A stretch of 16,022 nucleotides of DNA from an uncultured Actinomycetes bacterium. GTDB lineage: Bacteria; Actinomycetota; Actinomycetes; Nanopelagicales; Nanopelagicaceae. The first letter of the stretch is position 1; each line of letters begins with the position of its first letter. Below the pieces are notes generated by a model that ran no database searches, was not told the origin of the DNA, and was given only the letters and a program-made list of their open reading frames with translations. Location: contig CAIUHY010000067.1 in the NCBI GenBank assembly GCA_903899145.1, positions 1 to 16,022 on the forward strand, given 5' to 3'. A program made the position numbers and the translations under genes. Shown here one piece after another: positions 15,822-16,022 of the stretch.

Positions 15822-16022
15822 GATTCCACAGCTAGAAGTAATTACAGCAATTCATGATTCAGAGAGTGAAGATTTTGTCTCACAGCTTCTATTCTCACAG
15901 GGCTGGAATATTATCTATCGAGCATTCGATGCGGACTCGTTAACAAAATTTATGCATAGTCGGGGAAGTGATCTGCGAACTGTAGTTACCTATATGAGCG
16001 ATCTTCCAAACTTTAACCCTTC
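15811..16022 (+). CDS. Start of a probable CpaE/MinD-like ATPase (3' end missing)
   Basis: Open from an ATG at 15811 to the window end (70 residues seen). GGTGG lies 9 bases upstream, and the start overlaps the SAF gene by 11 bases in another frame. The visible part, with EIPQLEVITAIHDSESEDFV and DLRTVVTYMSDLP, has the alternating strand/helix pattern of a degenerate receiver-like domain. That matches the N-terminal region of CpaE-type pilus-localisation ATPases, whose P-loop would come after residue 100 and is outside the window. Context beside a CpaB-like protein supports this. No catalytic motif is visible, so the product name is an inference. Confidence 0.55.
   Translation, partial: MRSEIPQLEVITAIHDSESEDFVSQLLFSQGWNIIYRAFDADSLTKFMHSRGSDLRTVVTYMSDLPNFNP

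Overview
The window looks like a chromosome segment from a low-GC, streamlined actinobacterium. The coding sequence is AT-rich by eye, intergenic gaps are very short and many genes overlap. The gene order is the conserved actinobacterial block known from Mycobacterium (ManC, WhiB2, DUF3499, ManB, SahH, MtrA, MtrB, ComF-like, SecA1), in a strongly reduced form. The freshwater acI lineage (Nanopelagicales) is a plausible source. That is an inference from layout and composition, not a demonstrated assignment.

Layout. Bases 1-882 hold the 3' part of a sugar-nucleotide pyrophosphorylase (ManC-like). A 141-bp gap carrying a promoter-like sequence and a perfect 14-bp palindrome precedes a WhiB2-type Fe-S regulator (1024-1296). 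Next come a very large GT2 glycosyltransferase with a polytopic membrane domain (1329-4433), overlapping by ATGA a membrane-anchored DUF5719 protein (4430-5782); the small zinc-ligand-bearing DUF3499 protein (5840-6205); and phosphomannomutase/phosphoglucomutase (6221-7588). A second unit runs SahH (7635-8909), MtrA (8909-9583), MtrB (9580-11154) and a ComF-type phosphoribosyltransferase (11138-11872) with overlaps at every junction, followed after 12 bp by secA (11885-14566). An Rv3235-family gene (14571-15167, minus strand) converges on secA with 4 bp between stop codons. A divergent 63-bp region leads to a SAF-domain (CpaB-like) membrane protein (15231-15821) and the start of an overlapping gene cut by the window end (15811-16022).

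How the genes fit together. The left half is cell-envelope glycan work: ManB and ManC would supply GDP-mannose or a related activated sugar, and the giant glycosyltransferase plus DUF5719 would use or export it. WhiB2 and MtrAB are regulators tied in other actinobacteria to septation and cell-wall homeostasis. SahH recycles S-adenosylhomocysteine, and SecA drives protein export.

Most notable points: SahH is of the short archaeal/Thermotoga sequence type rather than the long form usual at this locus; lpqB, tmk, manA and hpf/raiA are missing from their usual places; secA and DUF3499 have -10-like hexamers suggesting leaderless transcription; and the whiB promoter carries a palindrome that could be an operator. 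No RNA gene, insertion sequence, CRISPR array or phage gene was seen. No gene-free stretch exceeds 300 bases. I did not find a clearly new multi-gene system; the best candidates for undescribed biology are the glycosyltransferase/DUF5719 pair and the conserved unknowns DUF3499 and Rv3235-like.
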